Of a stretch of 50,014 nucleotides of DNA, positions 26,187 to 33,789 are shown piece by piece. Below the pieces are notes generated by a model that saw only the letters and a list, made by a program, of their open reading frames with translations, was not told the DNA's origin and searched no databases. Every line of letters starts with the position of its first letter. The first letter of the stretch is position 1. The DNA is from an uncultured Pseudomonadota bacterium (GTDB lineage Bacteria; Pseudomonadota; Gammaproteobacteria; Burkholderiales; Eutrophovitaceae). The DNA lies in NCBI GenBank assembly GCA_937983055.1, contig CALJLA010000043.1:1-50014 (forward strand), read 5' to 3'. The translations under genes were made by a program, and so were the position numbers.

Positions 26187-27242
26187 ATGAAATATACAGA
26201 ATCAAAAGAACAAAGCAGTGAGTTGCTGCGTATCCTGCTGCCGCTGATGTCGCGGCATGGCGCGGCATTTCATCCCATCAGTTACAGCGTGTGGTACGAG
26301 TATGTCGCAGGGATCAATCCTGCCCTGAAACAGGAACTCGAACGCCGTCTCGAGCGGGAGGCGCCGCTCAGCGAGGACGAGATCCGCGCCTTGCATAGGA
26401 AGCACATTGCCGATCCGGAGCATGCCGCGGTGGAAAGACTGCAGGCCAATCTAAGACGGGTTATCGACGAGGTCAGCCGCCAGGCGTCCGCAGCTGGACA
26501 GCGGGCTGAGCGCTATGGCGATTCCCTGGGTGAATTCGGCGAACAGTTGGCGCTGTCAACAGTCGGCACGGCGCTGCCGCGCATGGTCGAGGGTCTGCTG
26601 CGGGAGACTCAGGAAATGAAGGGTTCTGTTGCGGACCTGCAGGGAAGGCTCCGCTCCAGCAGCGAAGAGGTGGAATCGCTGCGCCGGCAGCTGCTTTCGG
26701 CAGTGGGCGAGGCGTTGACCGACCCGCTGACCGGGCTGAAAAACCGCCGCTGCTTCGACCGGGTGATCGCCGAGGCGATTGCGCTCAAGCCCGACGGGCT
26801 GGGCGGTTATTCGCTGCTGATGCTCGATGTCGATCATTTCAAGCGCGTGAACGACACCTATGGCCATCTGTTCGGCGACAAGGTGCTGCGCAGCATCGCG
26901 CAGGTGCTTGAGGCATCGGTGCGCGGACGCGACGCGGTGGCGCGCTTTGGCGGCGAGGAATTCGCCGCGCTGCTGCCGCAGACCGACCTCGCGGGGGCGC
27001 GCCTGCTGGCCGACCGGATACGCGAGAGCGTCGCGAACGGACGGATTCGTCGCAATGACAGCAGCGAGCAGGTGGGCAACATCACCATCTCCGTCGGCGT
27101 TGCCGAGTACCTGCCGGGCGAAACGGTGGAAAGCTTCATCCAGCGGGCGGATCAGGCGCTCTACGCATCCAAGCAGAACGGGCGAAACCGCGTGACCGCG
27201 GCGGATAGCACCGTACCCGCCCGCCGCGCGGCGACGGTCTGA
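26187..27242 (+). CDS. Diguanylate cyclase (GGDEF), cytoplasmic
   Basis: The 351-residue protein has a helical N-terminal region (about residues 1-165, partly coiled coil) and a complete GGDEF domain (about 172-340). The active site is GGEEF at 255-259, and an RxxD inhibitory site (Arg246-Asp249) lies five residues upstream, so product feedback is expected. LDVDHFKRVNDTYGH gives the metal Asp. No membrane helix or known sensor domain is seen in the N-terminus. It makes c-di-GMP from two GTP. GAGGACGGAG lies upstream of the ATG. Confidence 0.92.
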   Translation: MKYTESKEQSSELLRILLPLMSRHGAAFHPISYSVWYEYVAGINPALKQELERRLEREAPLSEDEIRALHRKHIADPEHAAVERLQANLRRVIDEVSRQASAAGQRAERYGDSLGEFGEQLALSTVGTALPRMVEGLLRETQEMKGSVADLQGRLRSSSEEVESLRRQLLSAVGEALTDPLTGLKNRRCFDRVIAEAIALKPDGLGGYSLLMLDVDHFKRVNDTYGHLFGDKVLRSIAQVLEASVRGRDAVARFGGEEFAALLPQTDLAGARLLADRIRESVANGRIRRNDSSEQVGNITISVGVAEYLPGETVESFIQRADQALYASKQNGRNRVTAADSTVPARRAATV

Positions 27243-27264
27243 AAACCGAGGCTCGGCCCCCGGT

Positions 27265-27506
27265 CAGAAGCGCCGGCTTATGCCGGCAACCAGCGCCCAA
27301 TCGGCAGTGAGTTGCACGCCATTGACATGCTGGTATAGCGGCAGCTGGATGAACCCGCATGCCTGCGTGGCGTTGGACCACCCGACGCCGACGCCGGGCG
27401 AGAGATGCACAAGGGTACCGCCGGTATCCTCCGGCTCGGCCTCGGCGCCGCGATCGCCAACCTTCCGCTTCGTGTTCTGTTGTTGTGTCGGCCCCTGAAC
27501 GAGGGC
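27265..27506 (-). pseudogene. C-terminal remnant of an outer-membrane beta-barrel protein
   Basis: The minus-strand frame is open for about 80 codons but has no start, with TGA at 27507-27509 upstream and a stop at 27265-27267. It reads like the last strands of a beta-barrel: GGTLVHLSPGVGVGWSNATQ, GFIQLPLYQHVNGVQLTAD, WALVAGISRRF, ending in the terminal aromatic residue that outer-membrane barrels need. The alternating pattern and Phe end are hard to explain by chance. Frame continuity upstream is lost, so I call it a 5'-truncated gene remnant. Confidence 0.6.
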
Positions 27507-27509
27507 TCA

Positions 27510-27843
27510 TTAACTGTTGCAGGCAGTGCGGAGCAGTTTCCAATGAGTTGCGTCGCGACGGGGGGTGATCTTCGCGTTACGGTCGGCGGCCTTCGTTGGA
27601 TCATTTGGCGCGTCAGCGCGGATAAGCGGCGGGTTCAGGTGTGGCGCGGGGGCAACGACCCTGCAACTACCTGGGTCCACCGGAAGACCTGCCTTGGGTG
27701 CGACAAGGCATTGATCCGGCGTCTGTGCCCTGGGTGCGAGGGGGGGAGAGGACTGAAGTCAAGGTCCTGATCTGTTGAATTCGCTGGCGCGATTTGGCTG
27801 CGCAAGCATCTACGCACCGACGTGCCAGGTTGCCTCGCGAGCA
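27510..27843. other. Gene-poor stretch
   Basis: No convincing gene is seen. A nine-base TGGGTGCGA occurs twice about 33 bases apart (near 27695 and 27728). Open frames here on both strands have no recognisable motifs or ribosome sites. It may be decayed sequence upstream of the barrel remnant. Confidence 0.4.
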
Positions 27844-27872
27844 TTGACAGAAGGCGCAGTAATAAGAATAAT
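27844..27872 (+). promoter_or_regulatory. Promoter of hemP
   Basis: A consensus -35 TTGACA (27844-27849) is followed after 17 bases by AATAAT (27867-27872) as the -10. It lies about 58 bases upstream of the hemP start and the -10 is covered by the Fur box. Confidence 0.7.
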
Positions 27873-27877
27873 TCTCA
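27863..27877 (+). promoter_or_regulatory. Fur box
   Basis: TAAGAATAATTCTCA is a 7-1-7 inverted repeat with one mismatch between halves, the form recognised by Fur. It overlaps the -10 of the hemP promoter, so iron-loaded Fur should block RNA polymerase. Confidence 0.75.
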
Positions 27878-27929
27878 ATACCGATTGAGTGGGACCCGGG
27901 AAGAGTCCGGGCAATCAAGAGGGTGCTGC

Positions 27930-28121
27930 ATGTCCGACGCCAACGACCAAACGGCAGACCGCAAGACCGCTGGTGAGTATGCCCAGGCGACCACCGCCAG
28001 GACGCGGGTGATTCGCAGCACTGATCTTCTGGCCGGTGCGCGCGAAGTGCTGATCGAACATGCCGGGAGTTGCTACTCGCTCAGGCAGACAAGCAACGGC
28101 AAGCTCATCCTGACCAAGTAA
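27930..28121 (+). CDS. hemP: HemP/HmuP hemin uptake protein
   Basis: The 63-residue protein ends in the HemP signature: VIRSTDLLAGAREVLIEHAGSCYSLRQ and TSNGKLILTK. In betaproteobacteria and rhizobia HemP/HmuP helps express or assemble the heme receptor system under iron limitation. ATG 27930 has AGAGGG six bases upstream; the frame is open further up but that would run through the promoter. A Fur box and promoter precede it. A TonB-dependent heme receptor, which usually follows, is not present. Confidence 0.88.
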   Translation: MSDANDQTADRKTAGEYAQATTARTRVIRSTDLLAGAREVLIEHAGSCYSLRQTSNGKLILTK

Positions 28122-28242
28122 TCGCCAATCCGATGCCCGCGTGATCTCCCGGGCACGGAGACCCCGCCAGCCAGCCAGCCGGATTTCGCCTCCCGGCCAG
28201 CCAGCCGATCGTTGACTGGACTGACACTGGAGGAATCCGGAC

Positions 28243-28413
28243 ATGTCGTGCTATCGCTTCCTGCTGACGCCCACGCAGTCGGTGCGCGTGATGTTTGCCC
28301 TCTGCGCACACCCCGAATCCGGCGGGCCGATCGGCTGTCTTCCAACACGGCAGAGCAGCCTGCCGTCCGTGGTTGATTGCGCCCGCGGCGAGCGTCCGCC
28401 GTCAACGCGCTGA
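28243..28413 (+). CDS. Small ORF, 56 residues, unknown
   Basis: A 56-residue ORF starts at ATG 28243 with GGAGG eight bases upstream. It has an N-terminal hydrophobic patch and five Cys residues, but no family I recognise. It follows hemP by 121 bases and could be co-transcribed. The ribosome site is the main support. Confidence 0.35.
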   Translation: MSCYRFLLTPTQSVRVMFALCAHPESGGPIGCLPTRQSSLPSVVDCARGERPPSTR

Positions 28414-28430
28414 ACGGTGGCAGCGCTCTG

Positions 28431-28526
28431 ATGCTAGAGGAACTGCTGAAACTGGTGTTGCCGCTGGCGATTGCCGTAGGAACCTGGGCGGCGATTGCGC
28501 TGCCATGGACGCCCGTATCGGGCTGA
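28431..28526 (+). CDS. Tiny single-span membrane protein, 31 residues
   Basis: ATG 28431 opens a 31-residue ORF reading MLEELLKLVLPLAIAVGTWA and then AIALPWTPVSG: a short acidic start and one strong hydrophobic span of about 18 residues, like regulatory miniproteins such as KdpF or CydX. It begins 17 bases after the preceding small ORF ends, with a GGTGG site. Its composition stands out from the usual GC-rich chance frames, but length alone cannot prove it. Confidence 0.4.
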   Translation: MLEELLKLVLPLAIAVGTWAAIALPWTPVSG

Positions 28527-28660
28527 GCCGAAGCGAAGGCTTCTCCTCCCAATGATTTGCTGCAGTTGTGAATGTGCTTCGAGGAACCCGTCGAATTGCC
28601 TCGATTACATTGCCAAGGTCGGCGCTGCCTCTGTCGACATGCGCGCTGCCACCTGAACCA

Positions 28661-29506
28661 TTAGCGCCTGAGGGTATTGGTCGGGTCGCGCTCCAGCAGG
28701 ATGTCCTGCAGGCGCGTCTCGATCGCCGGCTTGATCTTCTGGTGCGGCAGGATGTAGAAGCGGCGCTCGCGCACCGCTTCGAACACCCGCTCGGCGACCT
28801 GTTCGGCCGAAATGCGCCCGGACTGCACCGCGTGGCGCAACTGGGCCTCGCGCGCCAGGTCCTCTTCGGACTTGGGTCGCGCGTCGCGCAAGTGCGCCGG
28901 GCGGTTGCGCTCCGAATCGGAAATGCGCGTTGGCACATAGGCGGGGCACAGCAGCGAGCAGCGCACCAATTCCCCGGTTTCGACCAGGTCGTGATGCAGG
29001 CTCTAGGACAGCGTCACCACCCGATGCTTGGTGAGGTAGTAGATGCCCATGCCCGGCAGCGAGAGCAAGCCGGCGACCGAGGCGGTGTTGACGATGTGCC
29101 CCTCGGTGCCCTGCTTGAGCAGGATCGGCGTGAAAACGCGAACGCCGTTGATCACACCCCAGACATTGACGCCGAGCGCCCATTCCCATTCCTTGACGGT
29201 ATGCTCCCAGACGCGTCCGCCGGGCGCGACCCCGGCGTTATTGCACACGACGTGCACGCTGCCGAAGGTACTGAGCGCTTTCTCGGCTAGCTGCTCGACG
29301 TCGTCGCCGAGCGCGACGTCGCAGCGCACGCCGACGGCGTCATATCCCGAATCGCGGAACTCGCGCAGGGTCGCGTCCAGCGCCGTCTGTTCGATGTCGG
29401 CGAGCACGACCTTCATGCCCTCCCGCGCAAAGCGCAGCGCCATTGCGCGGCCCAGTCCGCTGGCGCCCCCGGTGATGACCGCCACGCGATCTTTGAACTG
29501 ATTCAT
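28661..29506 (-). pseudogene. Short-chain dehydrogenase/reductase interrupted by an amber codon
   Basis: In one continuous frame this gene encodes a 281-codon SDR. It has the cofactor motif VITGGASGLGRAMA near the start, NNAG, a Ser in NTASVAG, and the catalytic Tyr and Lys in YYLTKH. Codon 168 (29003-29005) is TAG in the context TLS-stop-SLHHDL, where relatives commonly have Glu; a single GAG-to-TAG change explains it. The rest (SLHHDLVETGELVRCSLLCPAYVPT) is well conserved, so the break is recent or a sequencing error. A GAGGG site precedes ATG 29506. It is divergent from the phosphotransferase. Confidence 0.8.
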
Positions 29507-29552
29507 CAGGCTTTTCCCTCGTGAGCGCGGCGAGTCTAGCATGCGCCCCGCG

Positions 29553-29561
29553 TGCGATAAT
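29553..29561 (+). promoter_or_regulatory. Extended -10 box before the phosphotransferase
   Basis: TGCGATAAT is an extended -10 (TG-n-GATAAT) 24 bases before ATG 29585, followed by a TGGAGGAAAG ribosome site. No strong -35 is seen, which fits an extended -10 promoter. Confidence 0.45.
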
Positions 29562-29584
29562 CCGCCGCGTTCCTGGAGGAAAGA

Positions 29585-30649
29585 ATGCACGAGCAGTTCA
29601 TCGGCACCATGCCTGTCGCGGAGCGACATCGGTTCGACGTGGCCAGCCTCGAGCGCTACATGCGCGCCAACGTCGAAGGTTTTTCCGGCGCGCTTGAGGT
29701 CGAGCAGTTCAAGGGAGGGCAGTCGAATCCGACCTTCATGCTGAAAGCCGGCGGCAAGTCCTATGTCCTTCGGCGCAAGCCGCCGGGCAAGCTGCTCCCC
29801 TCCGCGCATGCGGTTGACCGCGAGTACCGGGTAATCACCGCGCTGCACGGCACGGAAGTGCCGGTCGCCCGCACCTATTGCCTGTGCGAAGACGAATCGG
29901 TCATCGGCACAATTTTCTACATCATGGATTACGTTCACGGCCGCGTGCTGTGGGACCAGACCCTGCCCGGCATGACGCCGCAGCAGCGCCGCGCCATCTT
30001 CGAGGAGATGAACCGGGTGATCGCAGCGCTGCACCGGGTTGACTACGAGAGAGTCGGCCTTGCCGATTACGGCAAACCCGGCAATTACATCGAGCGTCAG
30101 ATTAACCGCTGGATCAAGCAGTACCGCGCCTCCGAGACCGAGCGCATCGAGGCGATGGAGAACCTGATCGAATGGCTGCCGAAGAACATTCCGGCGGGCG
30201 ATGAAACCACGATCGTGCATGGCGACTACCGGCTGGACAACACGATCTTTCATCCAACCGAGGCAAGAATGCTTGCCGTGCTCGACTGGGAACTGTCCAC
30301 GCTCGGCCATCCGCTGGCCGATTTTGCGTATCACTGCATGTACTGGCGGCTTACGGCGGGCGAGTTCCGAGGCATTGCCGGCGTCGATCTGAAGTCGCTA
30401 GGCATCCCTGCCGAGGAGGAGTATGTCGAGATGTACTGCCGCCGCACCGGCCGCGGCGGCATCGAGCACTGGGACTTCTACCTCGCGTACAACATGTTCC
30501 GGCTGGCCGGCATCCTGCAGGGCATCATGGGACGGGTGAAGGACGGCACCGCCGCCCGAGCGCATGCCGCGGAACAGGGCAAGCGCGCCCGCCCGATGGC
30601 CGAAGCCGGCTGGCGCCAGGTCGAGAAGATTCTGCGGCGCGCGCAATGA
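29585..30649 (+). CDS. Phosphotransferase family protein (APH/ACAD10-like)
   Basis: The 354-residue protein has the aminoglycoside/choline kinase-like fold: an N-lobe with FKGGQSNPTFML and YVLRRKPPGKLLPSAHAVDREYRV, the catalytic loop IVHGDYRLDN (Asp as base), and the metal-binding VLDWELST. This subgroup occurs with acyl-CoA dehydrogenases and thiolases and may phosphorylate hydroxylated acyl chains in fatty-acid or aromatic breakdown. It opens the plus-strand catabolic run. TGGAGGAAAG precedes the ATG. Confidence 0.88.
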   Translation: MHEQFIGTMPVAERHRFDVASLERYMRANVEGFSGALEVEQFKGGQSNPTFMLKAGGKSYVLRRKPPGKLLPSAHAVDREYRVITALHGTEVPVARTYCLCEDESVIGTIFYIMDYVHGRVLWDQTLPGMTPQQRRAIFEEMNRVIAALHRVDYERVGLADYGKPGNYIERQINRWIKQYRASETERIEAMENLIEWLPKNIPAGDETTIVHGDYRLDNTIFHPTEARMLAVLDWELSTLGHPLADFAYHCMYWRLTAGEFRGIAGVDLKSLGIPAEEEYVEMYCRRTGRGGIEHWDFYLAYNMFRLAGILQGIMGRVKDGTAARAHAAEQGKRARPMAEAGWRQVEKILRRAQ

Positions 30650-30732
30650 ACAAACAGGGCGCGAAAGCAGGGAGAAAGCAAAACTCAACGTAGAGGCTGC
30701 AAATGAGCGCAGAGGGGGCGGTGGATTACGCT

Positions 30733-30780
30733 GCTGAGGCGGGTGTCCGTTGCTTCAGGTTTTTTCCCCGCGTCCTCAGC
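30733..30780. repeat. Imperfect inverted repeat (GCTGAGG arms)
   Basis: GCTGAGGCGGG at 30733 pairs imperfectly with CCCCGCGTCCTCAGC ending at 30780. Nearby GCGCAGAGG resembles the CACAGAG unit at 24.1 kb, so this may be a degraded relative of that element. It lies between the phosphotransferase and quinone oxidoreductase genes. Confidence 0.4.
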
Positions 30781-30807
30781 GTTAAGAACTGAGTTTCGGG
30801 AGATGCG

Positions 30808-31788
30808 ATGAAAGCTGTGCTGTGCAAGGAACTGGGGCCGCCGGAGAAACTGGTGGTGGAGAATGTGCCATCGCCCAAGGCGGGAAAAGGCGAGGTTGTG
30901 CTGACGGTGAAGGCCTGCGGGGTGAATTTTCCCGACACGCTGATCATTCAAGGCAAATACCAGTACAAGCCGGAGCTGCCGTTTTCGCCCGGCGGCGAAG
31001 TGGCCGGCATGGTGAAGGAGGTGGGCGAGGGGGTGACTTCGCTCAAGCCTGGCGACCGGGTGATCGCTTTCAGCACCTGGGGCGGATTCGCCGAAGAGCT
31101 GACGGTCGAAGCCGATCGCACGGTGATCATGCCGCCGAAGATGGATTTTGCGCCGGCGGCCGGCTTCGTGTTGACCTACGGCACGTCTTACCATGGCCTC
31201 AAGGACCGCGCCCAGCTCAAGGCCGGCGAGACGCTGCTGGTGCTCGGTGCCTCGGGCGGCGTCGGTATCGCGGCTATCCAGCTCGGCAGGGCGATGGGTG
31301 CGCGCGTCATCGCCGCTGCCTCGTCGCCCGCAAAATTGAAAGTATGCAAGGACAACGGCGCGGACGAGCTGATCGATTACAGCCAGGAGGATCTGCGGGC
31401 GCGGATCAAGGCGATTACCGCGGGCAAGGGCGTGGATGTCGTCTACGACCCGGTGGGCGGACCGTACACCGAGCCGGCACTGCGTGACATGGCCTGGAAG
31501 GGCCGTTACCTGGTGGTGGGGTTTGCCGCCGGAGAGATTCCGAAAGTGCCGCTCAATCTGGCGCTGCTGAAGGGCTGCTCGATCGTCGGCGTCTTCTGGG
31601 GGGCTTTCACCCGCAACGAGCCGGAACTCAACCGCCGCAACAACGAGGACCTGATGCGGCTGTACGCCGAAGGAAAGGTGAAACCGCACATACACGGGAC
31701 CTATCCGCTGGAGCGGGCCGCAGAGGCGCTGAACGAGGTGGCGTACAAGCGTGTCAGCGGCAAGGTTATTCTGGTGACGGGGGCGTAA
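30808..31788 (+). CDS. NADPH:quinone oxidoreductase-type MDR enzyme
   Basis: The 326-residue zinc-free medium-chain reductase has the GroES-like N-terminal domain (ACGVNFPDTLIIQGKYQYKPELPFSPGGEVAG) and a Rossmann domain with LVLGASGGVGIAAIQLGRAMGARVIAAASS. It lacks the catalytic-zinc Cys/His set, as in quinone oxidoreductases. It reduces quinones or enones with NADPH. CGGGAG precedes ATG 30808. The GST gene begins seven bases after its stop, so the two are co-transcribed. Confidence 0.9.
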   Translation: MKAVLCKELGPPEKLVVENVPSPKAGKGEVVLTVKACGVNFPDTLIIQGKYQYKPELPFSPGGEVAGMVKEVGEGVTSLKPGDRVIAFSTWGGFAEELTVEADRTVIMPPKMDFAPAAGFVLTYGTSYHGLKDRAQLKAGETLLVLGASGGVGIAAIQLGRAMGARVIAAASSPAKLKVCKDNGADELIDYSQEDLRARIKAITAGKGVDVVYDPVGGPYTEPALRDMAWKGRYLVVGFAAGEIPKVPLNLALLKGCSIVGVFWGAFTRNEPELNRRNNEDLMRLYAEGKVKPHIHGTYPLERAAEALNEVAYKRVSGKVILVTGA

Positions 31789-31795
31789 GGGGCAA

Positions 31796-32584
31796 ATGAC
31801 GATCACCCTGTACGAACACCCGCTGTCGGCCTACGCGATGAAGGTGAAGATCGCGCTGAATGAGAAAGGTGTCGAATACCGACCCGTTATTCCGCAGGGC
31901 ATGGCCAAGGGGCAGGCCGGGGGCGAATTCGTGGCGGCGAATCCGCGCGCCGAAGTGCCCGCGCTGATCGACGGGGATTTCGCGGTATTCGATTCCACCG
32001 TGATGCTCGAGTACCTGGAAGACAAGTGGCCGAAGCCGGCGCTGCTGCCATCGGCGCCGCGCGAGCGGGCGCGCGTACGCATGCTCGAAGACGTGATGGA
32101 CACCCAGTACGAACCGAACAACTGGGGCCTGTTCGAAGTGCTGCGCTACAGGCGCGCCGAGGGCGCGCTCGCGGAGAAGCTGATCGGCTTCGCCAGGCGC
32201 AACATCGCGCAGCTTCAGGGCTGGCTGGAAGCGCAGTTGGGCGATCGCCTCTGGTTCAACGGGGACGCCTTCGGCTGGGGTGATGCGTCGGTGATCCCGT
32301 ATCTCAACCGGACAGCGGCTTACGGCTATCAGCCTCCAAAGGGTGGTCGGCTGGCGGCCTGGTTCGAGCGCGCGAACGCGCGCGGCTCGGTGGCACAGGT
32401 GCGCGCGCAGATGCAGGCGGCGCTCGACGCCTTGCCCGATCTCGGCGAGTTGTTGCGAAAGGGCGAAGTGGTGCGCCAGTATCGGGATCATCGGCTGGAA
32501 TGGATGATCAGCGCCGGCGGACTCGAGGTGGTTACGGAGGGCATGACAAACGGCTCCATCCGGTTCAGCCGCACGCCTGGCTGA
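31796..32584 (+). CDS. Glutathione S-transferase family protein
   Basis: The 262-residue protein has a thioredoxin-like N-terminal domain (ITLYEHPLSAYAMKVKIALNEKGVEY, with the cis-Pro segment AEVPALIDGD and DSTVMLEYLED) and a helical C-terminal domain (about 90-215). The extra C-terminal 40 residues are longer than usual. Such enzymes conjugate or isomerise CoA- or quinone-linked electrophiles. It sits between the quinone oxidoreductase and the thiolase and may work on the same pathway. Confidence 0.85.
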   Translation: MTITLYEHPLSAYAMKVKIALNEKGVEYRPVIPQGMAKGQAGGEFVAANPRAEVPALIDGDFAVFDSTVMLEYLEDKWPKPALLPSAPRERARVRMLEDVMDTQYEPNNWGLFEVLRYRRAEGALAEKLIGFARRNIAQLQGWLEAQLGDRLWFNGDAFGWGDASVIPYLNRTAAYGYQPPKGGRLAAWFERANARGSVAQVRAQMQAALDALPDLGELLRKGEVVRQYRDHRLEWMISAGGLEVVTEGMTNGSIRFSRTPG

Positions 32585-32608
32585 GGCGCAGATCGACAGG
32601 AGGCAATC

Positions 32609-33781
32609 ATGACGAGTCCGGTCATTATCGATGCAGTGCGCACGCCATTCGGCCGGCGCGGCGGAGCCTTGCGGGAGCAGCGGCCGGACAGCCTGCTTGC
32701 CCATACTCTCGACGGCCTGCTTGCGCGAACCGGCGTCGATCCCGCGCGCGTCGGCGACGTGGTCGACGGCACCGTGACGCTCGCGGGCGAGCAGGGCGCC
32801 AATCCGGCCCGGCTTGCGGTGCTGCTGTCGACGCTGCCGGTCACGGTGCCGGGGGTCTCGCTCAACCGGATGTGCGGTTCGAGCCAGCAGGCGGTGCATT
32901 TCGCCGCGCAGGCCGTAGCCGCCGGCGACATGGACTATGCGATCGGCTGCGGCGTCGAGAGCATGACAAGGGCGCCGATGTTTCTCGACATCAGCCTGGG
33001 CAGGCCGGTGAGCGGTTTCGAAACACTGAACCCGGCATTGTTCGAGCGGCACGACCTCATCCACCAGGGCGAAAGCGCGGAACGCATCGCGCAGAAATGG
33101 AAGCTCTCGCGCGAGGCGCTCGACGATTTTTCCCGCGAGAGCCACCGGCGAGCGGCCCGGGCACAGGCAAAGAACCTGAATCGTGAATTGCTGCCCACGC
33201 CGGGGGTGTCGCCGGAAGCGCAGCCCATCATGCTCGATCGCGACGAGGGCGTGCGCGCGGTAATCGACGACGCCAAGATGCGCTCGCTAAAGCCGGCGTT
33301 TCGTCCGGAGGGGCAGGGCGTGATTACCGCGGCGAATTCAAGCCAGATTTCCGATGGCGCCGCCGCCGTGCTGGTGGCGAATCGCGACGCGGCTACTGCG
33401 GACGGACTCAAGCCAAAGGCAGGTTTTCGCGCTCGCGTGGTGGTCGGCGACGATCCCACCATGCAGTTGACCGGGGTCATTCCCGCCACCCGGCTGGCGC
33501 TCGGGCGGGCGGGGCTTGGTATCCGCGATCTCGACTGGATCGAGATCAACGAGGCGTTTGCCGCGGTGGTGCTGGCGTGGGTGCGCGAGCTCGATCCGGA
33601 CATGGACAAGGTCAACCCCTGGGGCGGCGCCATCGCGCACGGCCATCCGCTGGGCGCGACCGGTGGCGGCCTGATGGCGAAGATGCTGGCCGGTCTGGAG
33701 GCGACCGGCGGCACGCTCGGCCTGCAGGTCATGTGCATCGGCCACGGCCAGGCGACTGCGACCATCGTCGAGCGACTCTGA
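32609..33781 (+). CDS. Acetyl-CoA acyltransferase (thiolase)
   Basis: The 390-residue enzyme has the thiolase residues: nucleophile Cys89 in SLNRMCGSSQQAVH, His346 in GHPLGATGG, and Cys376 in MCIGHGQ near the end. It splits 3-ketoacyl-CoA with CoA, or runs in the reverse direction. The catabolic setting (phosphotransferase, reductase, GST) favours beta-oxidation-like degradation. It follows GST by 24 bases with an AGGAGG site. Confidence 0.93.
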   Translation: MTSPVIIDAVRTPFGRRGGALREQRPDSLLAHTLDGLLARTGVDPARVGDVVDGTVTLAGEQGANPARLAVLLSTLPVTVPGVSLNRMCGSSQQAVHFAAQAVAAGDMDYAIGCGVESMTRAPMFLDISLGRPVSGFETLNPALFERHDLIHQGESAERIAQKWKLSREALDDFSRESHRRAARAQAKNLNRELLPTPGVSPEAQPIMLDRDEGVRAVIDDAKMRSLKPAFRPEGQGVITAANSSQISDGAAAVLVANRDAATADGLKPKAGFRARVVVGDDPTMQLTGVIPATRLALGRAGLGIRDLDWIEINEAFAAVVLAWVRELDPDMDKVNPWGGAIAHGHPLGATGGGLMAKMLAGLEATGGTLGLQVMCIGHGQATATIVERL

Positions 33782-33789
33782 GCCCCGTG

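Noticed and set aside
27405..27770. A plus-strand 121-codon frame with CLGC and CPGC, looking like a zinc ribbon
   Set aside because: No ribosome site, overlaps the outer-membrane remnant on the other strand, and no other family trait; two CxxC pairs can occur by chance.
28166..28206. CCAGC repeats between hemP and the first small ORF, as a possible repeat array
   Set aside because: Only a few four-base units in two short runs; no spacer regularity, so not a CRISPR or a clear satellite.
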